This document shows positions 35,511 to 44,094 of a DNA stretch of 64,000 nt, one piece after another. Position numbers and translations under genes: made by a program. Under the pieces are notes generated by a model. That model was not told the DNA's origin. It ran no database searches and saw nothing but the letters and a program-made list of their open reading frames with translations. The DNA is from CAVXGU01 sp963761615 (GTDB lineage: Bacteria; Acidobacteriota; Vicinamibacteria; Vicinamibacterales; CAVVIG01): the NCBI GenBank assembly GCA_963761615.1, contig CAVXGU010000003.1:1488001-1552000 (forward strand). Reading direction: 5' to 3'. How positions within the stretch are numbered: position 1 is the first letter of the stretch; the number at the start of each line of letters is the position of its first letter.

Positions 35511-36217
35511 GTAACCGATCCTTGGTTCCGCCGGAGCGCGTCAAGCGCAACTCGGCTAGGGGCCCTCGCGTTGGACTGCCCGTTCCTGGCTGGCCCGACG
35601 TAGGCGGTTAGGACTGCGGTTGATTTCGGAAGGGATGGAGCAGGAAGGAACGCCTTTGCACTGTCATCACCTTTGATGCACCCGCCTCGGCAAGTGCTAC
35701 TCCGTTACGGCACCGTAATAGGTTGCCGCTTTCCGCACGGCCTGGATGAGCATTACTACGCTAATACAGGCTGCAATTCTAAATGTTACTGGTGGCCGGG
35801 GACTTTGTCAAGCCCCTTGGTTTGGATCCGAGCGTACCGCCTGGGCTCGTCGTCTGGACTAGCGCGTAAAACGACGGGGAGAGCCCGGCGCCTGGGGTGG
35901 CAGGGAGCGGCGCCCTGAGCCTGGAGCCCGGCGGGTTTCCGCCGGGAGGCTGGGCTAGTGCGGATGGCGCGGCGAACGGCTCTCCTACGGCTGTTTCACC
36001 AGCCCTGTAAGTCCCTTCAGACACTCTGGACCGCCCTGAGCAGCCGGGCTGCTCTGAGAAAAGTATCACCACCTAAAATGTTGAAAACAAACACTTTATT
36101 GTGGACACGAAGCGGAATTCGTGCTACTGTAGTAATCGGGAATCGGGAACAGCTCTAGTAATCCAGTAACGGGCGCCCACGAACGAACGATGCCCATTCT
36201 CGACAAGGGGTCGTTCT
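35511..36217. other. Probable control region upstream of the element's replication genes
   Basis: No convincing gene lies in these 707 bases; the few open frames have no ribosome site and unnatural composition. Three things are present. A stable stem-loop is at 35,918-35,951. An AT-rich patch runs from about 36,055 to 36,135, unlike any other part of the window. The dyad TACT-gt-AGTA is at 36,125-36,134. The next gene starts at 36,218, so a promoter and operator are likely here; an origin of replication for the primase-helicase is also possible. Confidence 0.5.
35918..35951. other. Two-part stem-loop
   Basis: The inner stem CCCGGCGG (35,927-35,934) pairs with CCGCCGGG (35,939-35,946) around the loop GTTT. 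The outer stem AGCCT (35,918-35,922) pairs with AGGCT (35,947-35,951), leaving GGAG bulged on one side. There is no T run, so a plain terminator is unlikely. Confidence 0.55.
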
Positions 36218-36577
36218 GTGCGCGCATCCAGCCTTACCCGTCCTCGGGGACCCCGGCCTGCCGTTCGCGTCCGCGTCACTAAGGCGTTCTGCGACGCCGT
36301 CCTGAGTCGAGGGGTCCGCCTCGACACGCTTTCCGTCTGCTCCGGCTTCCGACACAGCTCTAAGCTCTCTGCCGTCTTGCACGCAGACAGTGTGCCCGCG
36401 ACGCCCGCCATCGCTCGAAGGATCAGGACGCTCGCGAGCATCGTCGGCTTTGCCGGTGAGACGCTCGAGGGGGTGCCGCCCGTCGACGAGAAGGAGGAGA
36501 TCACTCGCCAGCTGGGTCACCTTCTGCGGCGGCTCGCGGCGCTGCAATATGCGGATCATGCGGAGATCTCGCGATGA
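36218..36577 (+). CDS. Small putative regulator at the start of the replication operon
   Basis: The start is GTG 36218 with AAGGGG eight bases upstream, giving 119 residues. The middle part (VTKAFCDAVLSRGVRLDTL, then FRHSSKLSAVLHADSVPAT) could be a compact helical DNA-binding domain, but the match to a known HTH is weak. Its stop overlaps the next ATG (ATGA). Position and coupling suggest a regulator or replication accessory protein. Confidence 0.55.
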   Translation: MRASSLTRPRGPRPAVRVRVTKAFCDAVLSRGVRLDTLSVCSGFRHSSKLSAVLHADSVPATPAIARRIRTLASIVGFAGETLEGVPPVDEKEEITRQLGHLLRRLAALQYADHAEISR

Positions 36578-36870
36578 TCTTCACATACGTCCACGGCCGC
36601 CGCGTTCCGTTCGACGCAGACGCGATGACGGCGCGCTGTGGCCGGTGCTCCGTCTGCGGTCGGGCGCCCGTTGAGGCTGTTGGCATCTTCATCCCGTTGA
36701 CTGACGAGATGCGCCAGGCCGTTGCCATCCTCCGCATGCGCCAGGCTCCTGACGGCTCGATCGCCGGCCTGTGCTATGGCGTCTGCGCGGCCTGCGGGGA
36801 AGATCCCGATCTCGATGAGAAGGTCGAGGCGGCGATCACGGCGGCGGCCGCGCGGGTTGTCGTGCAATGA
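36574..36870 (+). CDS. Small zinc-ribbon-like protein
   Basis: The 98-residue protein has two Cys pairs, ARCGRCSVCGRAP at about 21-33 and YGVCAACGEDP at about 68-78, consistent with a zinc ribbon. It overlaps both neighbours by four bases. Small zinc proteins directly before a primase gene often help replication initiation, but no function can be proved from the sequence. Confidence 0.6.
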   Translation: MIFTYVHGRRVPFDADAMTARCGRCSVCGRAPVEAVGIFIPLTDEMRQAVAILRMRQAPDGSIAGLCYGVCAACGEDPDLDEKVEAAITAAAARVVVQ

Positions 36871-39176
36871 CGGGGAGCGTGGACAACGACGCACCGGACA
36901 TGCTCGCGGTCGCGCGCGATCTCGTGGCGAGGGGCTTCAGCGTGATTCCGCTCGACCATCCCGACGACACCTGGGTGACCGACTCGAAGATGGTCGGCAA
37001 GACGCCCGCCATCCCGTGGAAGCGCTATCAAGGGGCCCGCCCCACAGATGCCGACCTCGTCACCTGGTTTGGCAACGGCAAGAAGCGGAACGCGGCCATC
37101 GTCACAGGAGCCATATCGAACATCGTCGTCGTGGACGGTGACAGCGCCGAGGGACTCGCGTGGATGCACGTACACCTGCCGCCGACGCAGATGCGGACGA
37201 AGACGGCACAGGGCGAGCACTGGGTCTACCAGCGTCCAGGCGTGTGGGTGAAGAACAAGGCCCGCATCCGCACCGGTGATCCGGCCGTCAAGATCGACGT
37301 CCGAGGGGACGGCGGCTACGTCGTCGCGATCGGCAGCCTGCATAGGACACGCGTCCCGTATCTGCCACTTGGCACGTGGCCAGCGACGAACGAGTTGCCG
37401 ATCTTCAATCCCGTCTGGGTCGAAGAGTCGACCCGCACCGACGACATCATCTCGCTACTTGTCGAGCATTATCCGCCTGATGGCGCGCGGTATAAGTTCT
37501 TCGAGGCGCTATCGGGGTTCTTCCTCGGCACGCTGAAGCTCGATCGCGCCGAAGCGCTCACGATCATCGACGGTGCTGCGAAGCGCGTTCGCGATACGGA
37601 CACCCGCCCCCGCCCTGACTATTGGATCGAGCGGACCGAGGCCCGCCTGAAGAAGGGTGAAGAATGCACAGGTGCGCCGACGGTTGCCGAGCTGATCGGT
37701 GAGCACGGACCTGCTGTCGTCGCGCAGATCCTGAAATGGCACGGTATCGCAGACGTGGAGACCTTTCCACTTACCGAGGCTGGCGACGCCGAGTGTTTCG
37801 CGAACCTCTATCAAGATCGCGTGCGCTACGACCATCGGCGCGGTCGCTGGCTCGTCTCGGACGAGGTGTCCGGCATCTGGGTACCAGACCCGGTGGAGCA
37901 ACTCACGCAGATGACGATCAGCATGGCGCGTGAGCGGCAGCGCCAGGCGAATACCATCGAGCATGCCGAGCAGAAGAAAGCCGCCTGGAACTGGGCGTTC
38001 AAAGGCGAGGGTCGAGGTCGCATTACCAATACGTTGGCGCTCGCGCGCTCAGTTCTACCTCTGGCAGATTCCGGCGAGCACTGGGATGAGGATCCCTTCC
38101 TGGTCGGCGTTCAGAATGGCGTCGTCGACTTGCGGACCGGCCGCTGGAGAAAGGCCATGCCAGCCGACCGCGTGACGATGCGCGTCCGCGCGGCCTACGA
38201 CCCGACGGCGACGTGTCCGCTGTGGCTGGACACCCTTGCCGGGATCTTCGCGCCGCAGAATCTCTTTACGGCTGAGGACAGCCGCTCGATGCTCGCCTTC
38301 ATGCAGCGCGCCATCGGCTACAGCATCACCGGTGACTGCCGGGAGGAGTGCTGCTTCTTCGCCTGGGGCGGCGGCTGCAACGGCAAGGGCACCATCATGA
38401 ACACGCTGGGATGGTTACTCGGCGATTATACGGACGACATGCCGTATTCGACGCTCGAGAGGTCGGAGCGCGGCGGCGGCATCCCGAACGACGTCGCCAA
38501 GCTCGTCGGCAAGCGGTTCATCACCTGCGCGGAGGTGAACGAGTTCAACCTGAACGAGGCACGCCTGAAGGCGCTCACCGGACGCGACCCGATGACGGCG
38601 AGATTCCTGCACCGGGAGTTTTTCACTTTTATTCCGGTCTGCAAGATCTGGATCGCCACCAACAACAAGCCGAAAATCGTCGGGCAGGACGACGGCATCT
38701 GGCGGCGCATTCACCTTGTCCCCTTCACGCAAACATTCGAGGGACGAGAGAACAAGCAACTGAAGGATCAACTGCGCGCGGAACTGCCGGGCATCCTCAA
38801 CTGGATCATAGAGGGCGCTGGGCTGTGGCTCCGCGACGGACTGAATCCGCCAGACACCGTGAAGGCCGCGACGGCAGCCTATCGACAGGAGAGCAATCCG
38901 ATCACGCCGTTCGTGCGGGCGCGCTGCGTGTGCGGCGCAAGCCTCAAGGTCCAAGCTTCGGAAGCATTCAAGGAGTACGAGGAATTCTGTCGCACCGAGC
39001 ACATCGAGCCGTGGCAGCGGCTGAGCAACAAGGCTTTCTACAAGGCGATGGAGCAGCACTTCACGAAGGTCGAAGTTCGAAAGGAGACGCGACAGATGTT
39101 TTATGTAGGTGTCGGACTCAGGGACAGTCGGGGGGAGGATGACCCGGAGTGTGAAGGTCAAGCCGGAGAGTTATGA
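36867..39176 (+). CDS. Bifunctional Prim-Pol / D5-P4-type primase-helicase
   Basis: The 769-residue protein has an N-terminal primase-polymerase domain with the catalytic Asp pair region NIVVVDGDSAEG, then KIDVRGDGGYVVAIGS. The C-terminal half is the D5_N/SF3-type helicase of P4-like primases: Walker A GGGCNGKGTIMNTLGWLL, Walker B region FITCAEVNEF, sensor 1 KIWIATNNKP and the Arg finger QDDGIWRRIHLVPF. It makes primers and unwinds DNA at the element's own origin, which points to autonomous replication after excision. It is the largest gene of the element and the last of three overlapping genes. Confidence 0.93.
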   Translation: MTGSVDNDAPDMLAVARDLVARGFSVIPLDHPDDTWVTDSKMVGKTPAIPWKRYQGARPTDADLVTWFGNGKKRNAAIVTGAISNIVVVDGDSAEGLAWMHVHLPPTQMRTKTAQGEHWVYQRPGVWVKNKARIRTGDPAVKIDVRGDGGYVVAIGSLHRTRVPYLPLGTWPATNELPIFNPVWVEESTRTDDIISLLVEHYPPDGARYKFFEALSGFFLGTLKLDRAEALTIIDGAAKRVRDTDTRPRPDYWIERTEARLKKGEECTGAPTVAELIGEHGPAVVAQILKWHGIADVETFPLTEAGDAECFANLYQDRVRYDHRRGRWLVSDEVSGIWVPDPVEQLTQMTISMARERQRQANTIEHAEQKKAAWNWAFKGEGRGRITNTLALARSVLPLADSGEHWDEDPFLVGVQNGVVDLRTGRWRKAMPADRVTMRVRAAYDPTATCPLWLDTLAGIFAPQNLFTAEDSRSMLAFMQRAIGYSITGDCREECCFFAWGGGCNGKGTIMNTLGWLLGDYTDDMPYSTLERSERGGGIPNDVAKLVGKRFITCAEVNEFNLNEARLKALTGRDPMTARFLHREFFTFIPVCKIWIATNNKPKIVGQDDGIWRRIHLVPFTQTFEGRENKQLKDQLRAELPGILNWIIEGAGLWLRDGLNPPDTVKAATAAYRQESNPITPFVRARCVCGASLKVQASEAFKEYEEFCRTEHIEPWQRLSNKAFYKAMEQHFTKVEVRKETRQMFYVGVGLRDSRGEDDPECEGQAGEL

Positions 39177-39296
39177 GAGCCGGATTGCCGGATGGCACCT
39201 ATTGGCCCCCAAGGCCCAGAGTTTTACTAGGGAAAGATTCTTGAGGCTAGGAACTGGGCAGTAGGTGCCAATGGGTGCCAGGAAGGAGCCGACCCT

Positions 39297-39902
39297 ATGG
39301 AAGAGCTAGAACCGCAGACGTGGGAGCCGGCCCGTCAATGCACGGCCACAAGCCGATCTGGTGAGCGATGTCGGCGCCAGCCGATCCCCGGCGGCACCGT
39401 TTGTGCCGTCCACGGTGGAAAGGCGCCGCAGACCGTGGCCGCCGCGAAGCTCCGGCTGCTCGAAGCGGTCGAGCCCGCCATCGCTCGGCTGCTCCGGTTC
39501 ATCGAGACGCCACCCGGCCTCTGCGACGTGTGCGGACGCAGCGATGACACCGCCGCGATCGTCAGCGCGATCCGCACGGTGCTCGACCGCGCCGGCCTCG
39601 GGCCGACCGCGACGATGCAGGTGACCACCACGGAGCCGTCTCACGGCGAGTACGCCGACATGAGCGAGGACGAGTTGATCGCACACCTCGAAGAAACGCT
39701 CGAATCGGCACGCGCGATCCGCGACCTCAAGCAGCGGCAGTTCGACGCGATCGACGCCGTCGTCGTGGACGATGGCGTTTTCATTCCGGAGGATGACTCG
39801 GGGCCGGAGGCCGGGACGCCGCACGGGATCGCCGATCCAGTTGTGGATGATCCAAACCCCAGGGGGATTGGATCAATCGAGGACGGGACAGACGCGAAGT
39901 GA
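39297..39902 (+). CDS. Zinc-motif phage protein, terminase-small-subunit-like
   Basis: The 201-residue protein has GGAGG before its ATG. The N-terminus RQCTATSRSGERCRRQPIPGG followed by VCAVHGGKAPQTVAAAK is a Cys/His motif that I know from phage proteins often annotated as terminase small subunits. A second pair, LCDVCGRSD, is at about 78-86. The middle and C-terminal parts are helical and acidic. If it is a small terminase it would direct packaging of the element into a helper phage's capsids, as in phage satellites. The assignment is by motif only. Confidence 0.6.
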   Translation: MEELEPQTWEPARQCTATSRSGERCRRQPIPGGTVCAVHGGKAPQTVAAAKLRLLEAVEPAIARLLRFIETPPGLCDVCGRSDDTAAIVSAIRTVLDRAGLGPTATMQVTTTEPSHGEYADMSEDELIAHLEETLESARAIRDLKQRQFDAIDAVVVDDGVFIPEDDSGPEAGTPHGIADPVVDDPNPRGIGSIEDGTDAK

Positions 39903-40351
39903 CTGACAACACCAGCGTTATCACCTCGTGGCTCGAAGGGCTGGCTGCCCGCGGCGTGTCCGTCAAGCTCCGCAACGGCCGCCTGTGGCTTCAGCCTGCA
40001 CGCGCCTACCGGGAGTTGACCGACGACGAGCTGCTGGTCTTGCGGCACCACCGAGCGGCGATCAAGCAGGTCGTAAGGGAGGGCTGGCGTGCGGCCACCA
40101 GCCACCAAACTGAGGCGGCGACCATCGATCCGGAACCCGCGATGGTGGTCGAGCAGGGAGAACCCCAGGTCGAGCCGTGCCACCACTGCGGCCAACCGCC
40201 AGCCGCGTGCGCTGCGCTGGCGCAGAACAACCTCGCGGTATGGCGGGCGCTCCACGGCAACGATCCTCGCGAGGTTGAGCGTCGAAGTCGGGAGGCGACC
40301 GCGGTGATGCTACACACGCTCGGGCACGGCGACGGGATCACACGATGGTAA
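39899..40351 (+). CDS. Protein with TubC-type N-terminal docking-like domain
   Basis: It starts at GTG 39899 and overlaps the preceding stop. Residues 8-55 (WLEGLAARGVSVKLRNGRLW, then ELTDDELLVLRHHRAAIKQV) match the pattern of the TubC N-terminal docking domain, found both in megasynthases and in phage replication proteins. The C-terminal part has a Cys pair CHHCGQPPAAC. With 150 residues it is too small to be an enzyme of known type. It probably binds a partner protein. Confidence 0.55.
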   Translation: MTDNTSVITSWLEGLAARGVSVKLRNGRLWLQPARAYRELTDDELLVLRHHRAAIKQVVREGWRAATSHQTEAATIDPEPAMVVEQGEPQVEPCHHCGQPPAACAALAQNNLAVWRALHGNDPREVERRSREATAVMLHTLGHGDGITRW

Positions 40352-40365
40352 AGAGGGAGGGAAGC

Positions 40366-40749
40366 ATGCGATATCAGTTCCGATCAGCAGATGGTGCTAT
40401 CTGCTGCGACTCTGACAACCCGAACTATCTGTGCGACAAGTGCAAGGCGCAACTCAGGCGTAGCAGCACAGGTGGTGTGAGGACGGCGTCTCAGCCGCCT
40501 CCCGATCCGTACGCTCAGGCGACGTTGCGCGCGGCCGAGCGGGCTGAGGCCCTCTCACCGAGCAGCGACCCGGATTATCAACCACGCGGCACGCCGCCGG
40601 ACATCTACGCGATCACGCTCGCGATTCGGCAGCTACAAGCAGAGGACGCACGCGGTGCGGTCACGACACCATTCGTGACGATCGTCCGCGACGCGCACGG
40701 CGTGCCCGATCCCTACGCAAGCGCGCTCGCTGCAGGGAGGACCCGATGA
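40366..40749 (+). CDS. Small phage-type protein of unknown function
   Basis: I choose ATG 40366, preceded by AGGGAGGG, over the ATG at 40345. The 127-residue product has one Cys cluster (GAICCDSDN, YLCDKCKAQ) near the N-terminus and a Pro-rich linker. Its stop overlaps the next gene (ATGA). Confidence 0.55.
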   Translation: MRYQFRSADGAICCDSDNPNYLCDKCKAQLRRSSTGGVRTASQPPPDPYAQATLRAAERAEALSPSSDPDYQPRGTPPDIYAITLAIRQLQAEDARGAVTTPFVTIVRDAHGVPDPYASALAAGRTR

Positions 40750-41435
40750 CGACGACGGCACCAGAGAAGACGCCCGACGCCGTGCTCGAACGGCTCGAAC
40801 GCGACCTCGCAGCGCTCCCTGACGAAGAGGGCATTCAGCGTCAGCTCGCCGAGCTCCGGACGACGCGTGAGAATCTGTCGGCGCGCGTCAGGGTGATCCA
40901 GCAGGCCACCACCACGCTGGCGCAACTCGCGCCGAAGATCGACGCCGAGCAGCGGTGGCTCGACGACCTTACCGCGTGGCGTAAGGCGCTCTGCGATGAA
41001 CTGCTCGACATGCCGCGGCGCATCCGAGATGCGCGTGAGCTCGGGCGGCGCCAGAATCTCGAAGCCTCAATCGTCATGGTCGACCGCGGCAGCATGTCCG
41101 GCAGCCAATGGGAGTTGGAAAACCTGCGCCTCGGCAGCTTGATGCGTGAGAGCGGCTATATCGAAGCCGCGAAGGTTGACAACCAGCGATTCGGGGCGCT
41201 CCCGTGGCGGGGATCATTGCCCGACACCGAGCGCCGACTTGCAGACCTTCAGCGGCAGCGTGACGACTGGCAGCGCGTGCTCGACGACGCGCTGCTCGAC
41301 GACGCCGACCGCGAGCGGCGGGACCGAGAGCTGCACGAGGCGGCGCGAGCCAAGCCGACGCGCAAGACGCGCGGCGACGGGTCGCACTACGACGTCTACG
41401 CCGACGGCAGACGTGTCGAGGTTGAGGAGTCGTGA
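40746..41435 (+). CDS. Coiled-coil protein of unknown function
   Basis: The 229-residue protein is almost entirely charged and helical. Heptad-like repeats run through residues 10-80 (ERLERDLAALPDEEGIQRQL) and 160-200 (TERRLADLQRQRDDWQRVLD). No enzyme motif is visible. It belongs to the overlapping chain of small genes behind the primase-helicase. Confidence 0.6.
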   Translation: MTTTAPEKTPDAVLERLERDLAALPDEEGIQRQLAELRTTRENLSARVRVIQQATTTLAQLAPKIDAEQRWLDDLTAWRKALCDELLDMPRRIRDARELGRRQNLEASIVMVDRGSMSGSQWELENLRLGSLMRESGYIEAAKVDNQRFGALPWRGSLPDTERRLADLQRQRDDWQRVLDDALLDDADRERRDRELHEAARAKPTRKTRGDGSHYDVYADGRRVEVEES

Positions 41436-41438
41436 GGC

Positions 41439-41663
41439 ATGGGCTGGCGGTTGGGCGATCTCGCGCGCGTTTCTGGCGGCGTGCTGCACCCGAGTTCGTG
41501 CGCGCGCAAAGTGTTTCACGCGACGCGCCAGGAGGCCCAAGCCCATCGGGCCAGCGTCTACGCAGCCTATGGCGAAGAGCCCGACCGGCCCCTGCACGTT
41601 TACCAATGTCGTGAGTGCGGCGGGTGGCACGTCGGGAGCCGGCGGGTTCCCGGCGCCCAGTGA
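41439..41663 (+). CDS. Small zinc-finger-like phage protein
   Basis: The 74-residue protein ends with the motif YQCRECGGWHVGSRR, a single Cys-x2-Cys and His typical of tiny phage proteins. The start at ATG 41439 has GAGG just before it and lies three bases after the previous stop. Confidence 0.55.
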   Translation: MGWRLGDLARVSGGVLHPSSCARKVFHATRQEAQAHRASVYAAYGEEPDRPLHVYQCRECGGWHVGSRRVPGAQ

Positions 41664-41842
41664 AGAGCGCGCTCAACGGCCGGAGCGTTGACCGCCACGA
41701 GTTAGTGAGGCGGGAAGGGTACTCACATCGCCGGGCGTCCTGCGATGACGGCTTCCGCACCGTTACCCGCTCGGAGCGGGGCCTCATGCCCGGCGTAGAA
41801 TCCGCCACCACAGGTCAATAGTTGGGGTACGCTGAACTCGCT

Positions 41843-42385
41843 ATGAAGAAGTGCCCCTTCTGCGCGGAGGACATCCAGGACGCCGCCATCGTCTGCAAGC
41901 ATTGCGGACGGGATTTGATAAGACCATCCCAGTCGGAGCAGCAGTTCGTCGTTCACACTCAACCGAGTGCTGGCGTCGCCGCCGTTCTCAGCTTGATAAT
42001 CCCTGGCGCTGGTCAGTTATATCGAGGGCGTGTACTGAGCGGATTAGTGTGGTTTGTTGTCGTCGTCGTCGGTTACGTCATGTTCATTGTGCCGGGCTTG
42101 TTCCTGCATTTCTGCTGTATCGTTGCCGCCGCATCGGGCTCATCACCCGTAGTGTCGCGGGCCGTAGCGTCCCCCGTGGTGTCGCAGCCCGCAGTGATCG
42201 AGGCCCCAACGACCACATCACCCAAATCAGGTGCGACACTCGCAAAGAGTTTGGGGCGTGCGGCGTCCATTCTTGTGAATCCCAGCGCTGTCATGCGCTC
42301 CACGCGGACGGGTGCAAAGATCTTTCTCGTGGTCTCTTACGCGCTGGTCGTGCTGTACGTGATTAGTAGGATCGTATCCCGATAA
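41843..42385 (+). CDS. Zinc-ribbon membrane protein
   Basis: I start at ATG 41843; a TTG at 41822 is also in frame. The N-terminus MKKCPFCAEDIQDAAIVCKHCGRDL is a complete double-CxxC zinc ribbon. Two hydrophobic segments follow at about 45-62 and 65-95 (SGLVWFVVVVVGYVMFIVPG), then an Ala/Ser/Val-rich linker and one last helix at 160-180. This is the layout of TM2-like zinc-ribbon proteins. It is the first gene of the right-hand cargo block. Confidence 0.7.
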   Translation: MKKCPFCAEDIQDAAIVCKHCGRDLIRPSQSEQQFVVHTQPSAGVAAVLSLIIPGAGQLYRGRVLSGLVWFVVVVVGYVMFIVPGLFLHFCCIVAAASGSSPVVSRAVASPVVSQPAVIEAPTTTSPKSGATLAKSLGRAASILVNPSAVMRSTRTGAKIFLVVSYALVVLYVISRIVSR

Positions 42386-42411
42386 CTACGAGCCAATCGG
42401 GCCAAGGAATT

Positions 42412-42879
42412 ATGAGGAAGCCCATCTCTGAGGCGCTCCGTCTGATCTTCCAGGGCATCGAGATCCTGAAGAAGGAATCTGGCAACAAGCGGCTGTTCAC
42501 CATCGACGGACGCTTGGTCGGAGACATCGGCGAGGTGATCGCTGCGGCCGAGTATGACCTGGTGTTGGACTTGGTATCGCAGCCAAGACACGACGCAACC
42601 ACCACAGATGGGCGTCGGAATGTCCAGATCAAAGCGACGTTCAAGGATTCCCTTACGTTCAAGACAGTTCCAGATTACTACCTGGGTCTCAAGCTGTATC
42701 GTAACGGCAATCACAAGGAGATATTCAACGGTCCCGGCAAGGTTATATACAAGCGGTACGCCAGCCGCAAGGGTTGCGGCATTGTGCTGCTATCGTTTCC
42801 AATTTCGGAGTTACGCGAGCTGTCAAGACAAGTCGCTGAGGTTGATCGCATCCCCAAACGCCACGGGGCGGAGGCCTGA
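42412..42879 (+). CDS. PD-(D/E)XK nuclease-like protein (DUF6998-like)
   Basis: The 155-residue protein contains LVGDIGEVIAAAEYDL, RHDATTTDGRRNVQIKATF: an acidic residue, a second Asp and QxK in the order of a restriction-endonuclease fold. I believe this is the family now called DUF6998. AAGGA lies before the ATG. Nucleases of this shape may act as restriction enzymes, but no methyltransferase is near. The residue replacing the canonical Glu/Asp before Lys is Gln, as in several restriction enzymes. Confidence 0.65.
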   Translation: MRKPISEALRLIFQGIEILKKESGNKRLFTIDGRLVGDIGEVIAAAEYDLVLDLVSQPRHDATTTDGRRNVQIKATFKDSLTFKTVPDYYLGLKLYRNGNHKEIFNGPGKVIYKRYASRKGCGIVLLSFPISELRELSRQVAEVDRIPKRHGAEA

Positions 42880-42995
42880 GAGATAGACGCGACGGCCCAG
42901 GCAATTCTGGACTGCGCTCAATCGCGAGAAGATTCGCGCGACATGCAGATGCGAGCTGGTGCCGAGGTTGAAGACGGCCTTCTTGCACGTTCACG

Positions 42996-43718
42996 TCAGT
43001 TGCGTACCTCGGTGAAGGTCCACGCCACCCCAGTCGAACTGATGATTTCGACCGTTCCGCCTCCGGGGATCAAATAGGTTCCGCTAAATGTGGTTTCGCC
43101 CCAGAAGGTCCCCATTAGTTCGTTCACGATGTGCGCGCCCGCAATGTGAACGATGAAGTTCGACGACGAGCCGGGATAGCTTCCGTCGATCTTGATGCGC
43201 GTCACATAGGCCGGCAAGTCAAACACGGTGTCACCGCTGCCGCTCTTGACGAAGGGGGGCGCAGGATAGACTCCGGTCCCCGACACATTGATCCCGTTGT
43301 TGCCGCTCGTTTGATTGCCCGCGATAAGCAAGACGTTGGAGTAATACTGCGCGGCGGTCGGGGTGAACTTGACCGTGACCGTCAGCGATCCGCCCGCTGG
43401 CACCGTACCGCTCGTCGGGCTCGCTGTAAACCCAGCGGTACCGGTGCCGCCACTTGCCTGCAAGGATGTGAAGGTCAAGACATCTGTCCCGCTGTTGCTG
43501 ATCGTGAAGGTCCGTGTCGTGCTGGCTCCCAGACTCACGTTGCCAAAGCTCAGATCACCCGTGAGCGTGATGATGCGTGTTGGTGTCGGCGCGGGAGCCG
43601 GAGTCTGAGTCGTGGTTGGCGTCGTGCTCGTGGAGCTTGGTGCCGTCGGACTGCTCTTCCCCCCGCATCCGGCCGCAACGACAATGACGGCGACGAGTGT
43701 GACGAGATTCCTGCGCAT
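42996..43718 (-). CDS. Lipoprotein with choice-of-anchor (ASH/HYDIN-type) domain
   Basis: I start at ATG 43718, preceded by AGGAGAGGG. The 240-residue protein has the lipobox VVAAGCGG with Cys18, a Ser/Thr/Pro linker, then an immunoglobulin-like beta domain (LSFGNVSLGASTTRTFTIS, ISNSGTDVLTFTSLQASGG, ASPTSGTVPAGGSLTVTVKF) of the ASH/SPD-2/Hydin kind. The C-terminal 90 residues are a second beta domain. It is a surface or periplasmic protein and is unusual cargo for a satellite-like element. Confidence 0.8.
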   Translation of the reverse strand: MRRNLVTLVAVIVVAAGCGGKSSPTAPSSTSTTPTTTQTPAPAPTPTRIITLTGDLSFGNVSLGASTTRTFTISNSGTDVLTFTSLQASGGTGTAGFTASPTSGTVPAGGSLTVTVKFTPTAAQYYSNVLLIAGNQTSGNNGINVSGTGVYPAPPFVKSGSGDTVFDLPAYVTRIKIDGSYPGSSSNFIVHIAGAHIVNELMGTFWGETTFSGTYLIPGGGTVEIISSTGVAWTFTEVRN

Positions 43719-44094
43719 CGACCCTCTCCTTGGCTCGGCCAACAGAAGGTCGAGCGCATTCTCACAGTTCTGCATGCTCAGTCGCCGATCAGTCGGCCTC
43801 CAATTGGCAAGTTGCGTGCCGATGAAGCTGCCGATTCTCAGAGAGATTACGAGCCCCCTTGTTGAGTAAGCCGGAATGTCGGCACCGAGGGGTTGTGTCG
43901 CGCCGGAGATCTGGCATCGGAGCTCCGGGACGAACTTCGGGAGGCGATTGGAGAGCGAGGAGCAGTAAGGAGCAGTGGCGCCAGCCGCGTCAGGGGGTGA
44001 GTGTTCCTGCCCGAGGCGTTCGTCGCGGCAGCGGACTGACCTCCACTCACAGGAAAGCCCCGCTCGACGCTGGCGCGTGGGTAGCCGTGGCTGA
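43719..44094. other. Gap without recognised gene
   Basis: These 376 bases lie between two minus-strand genes. I see no open frame with a start, ribosome site and sensible composition, and no clear hairpin. They probably hold the promoter of the lipoprotein gene at 42,996. Confidence 0.4.

Noticed and set aside
35779..36072. Small minus-strand frame in the control region of the element
   Set aside because: Pro/Ser-rich, no ribosome site, and it overlaps the stem-loop at 35,918-35,951.
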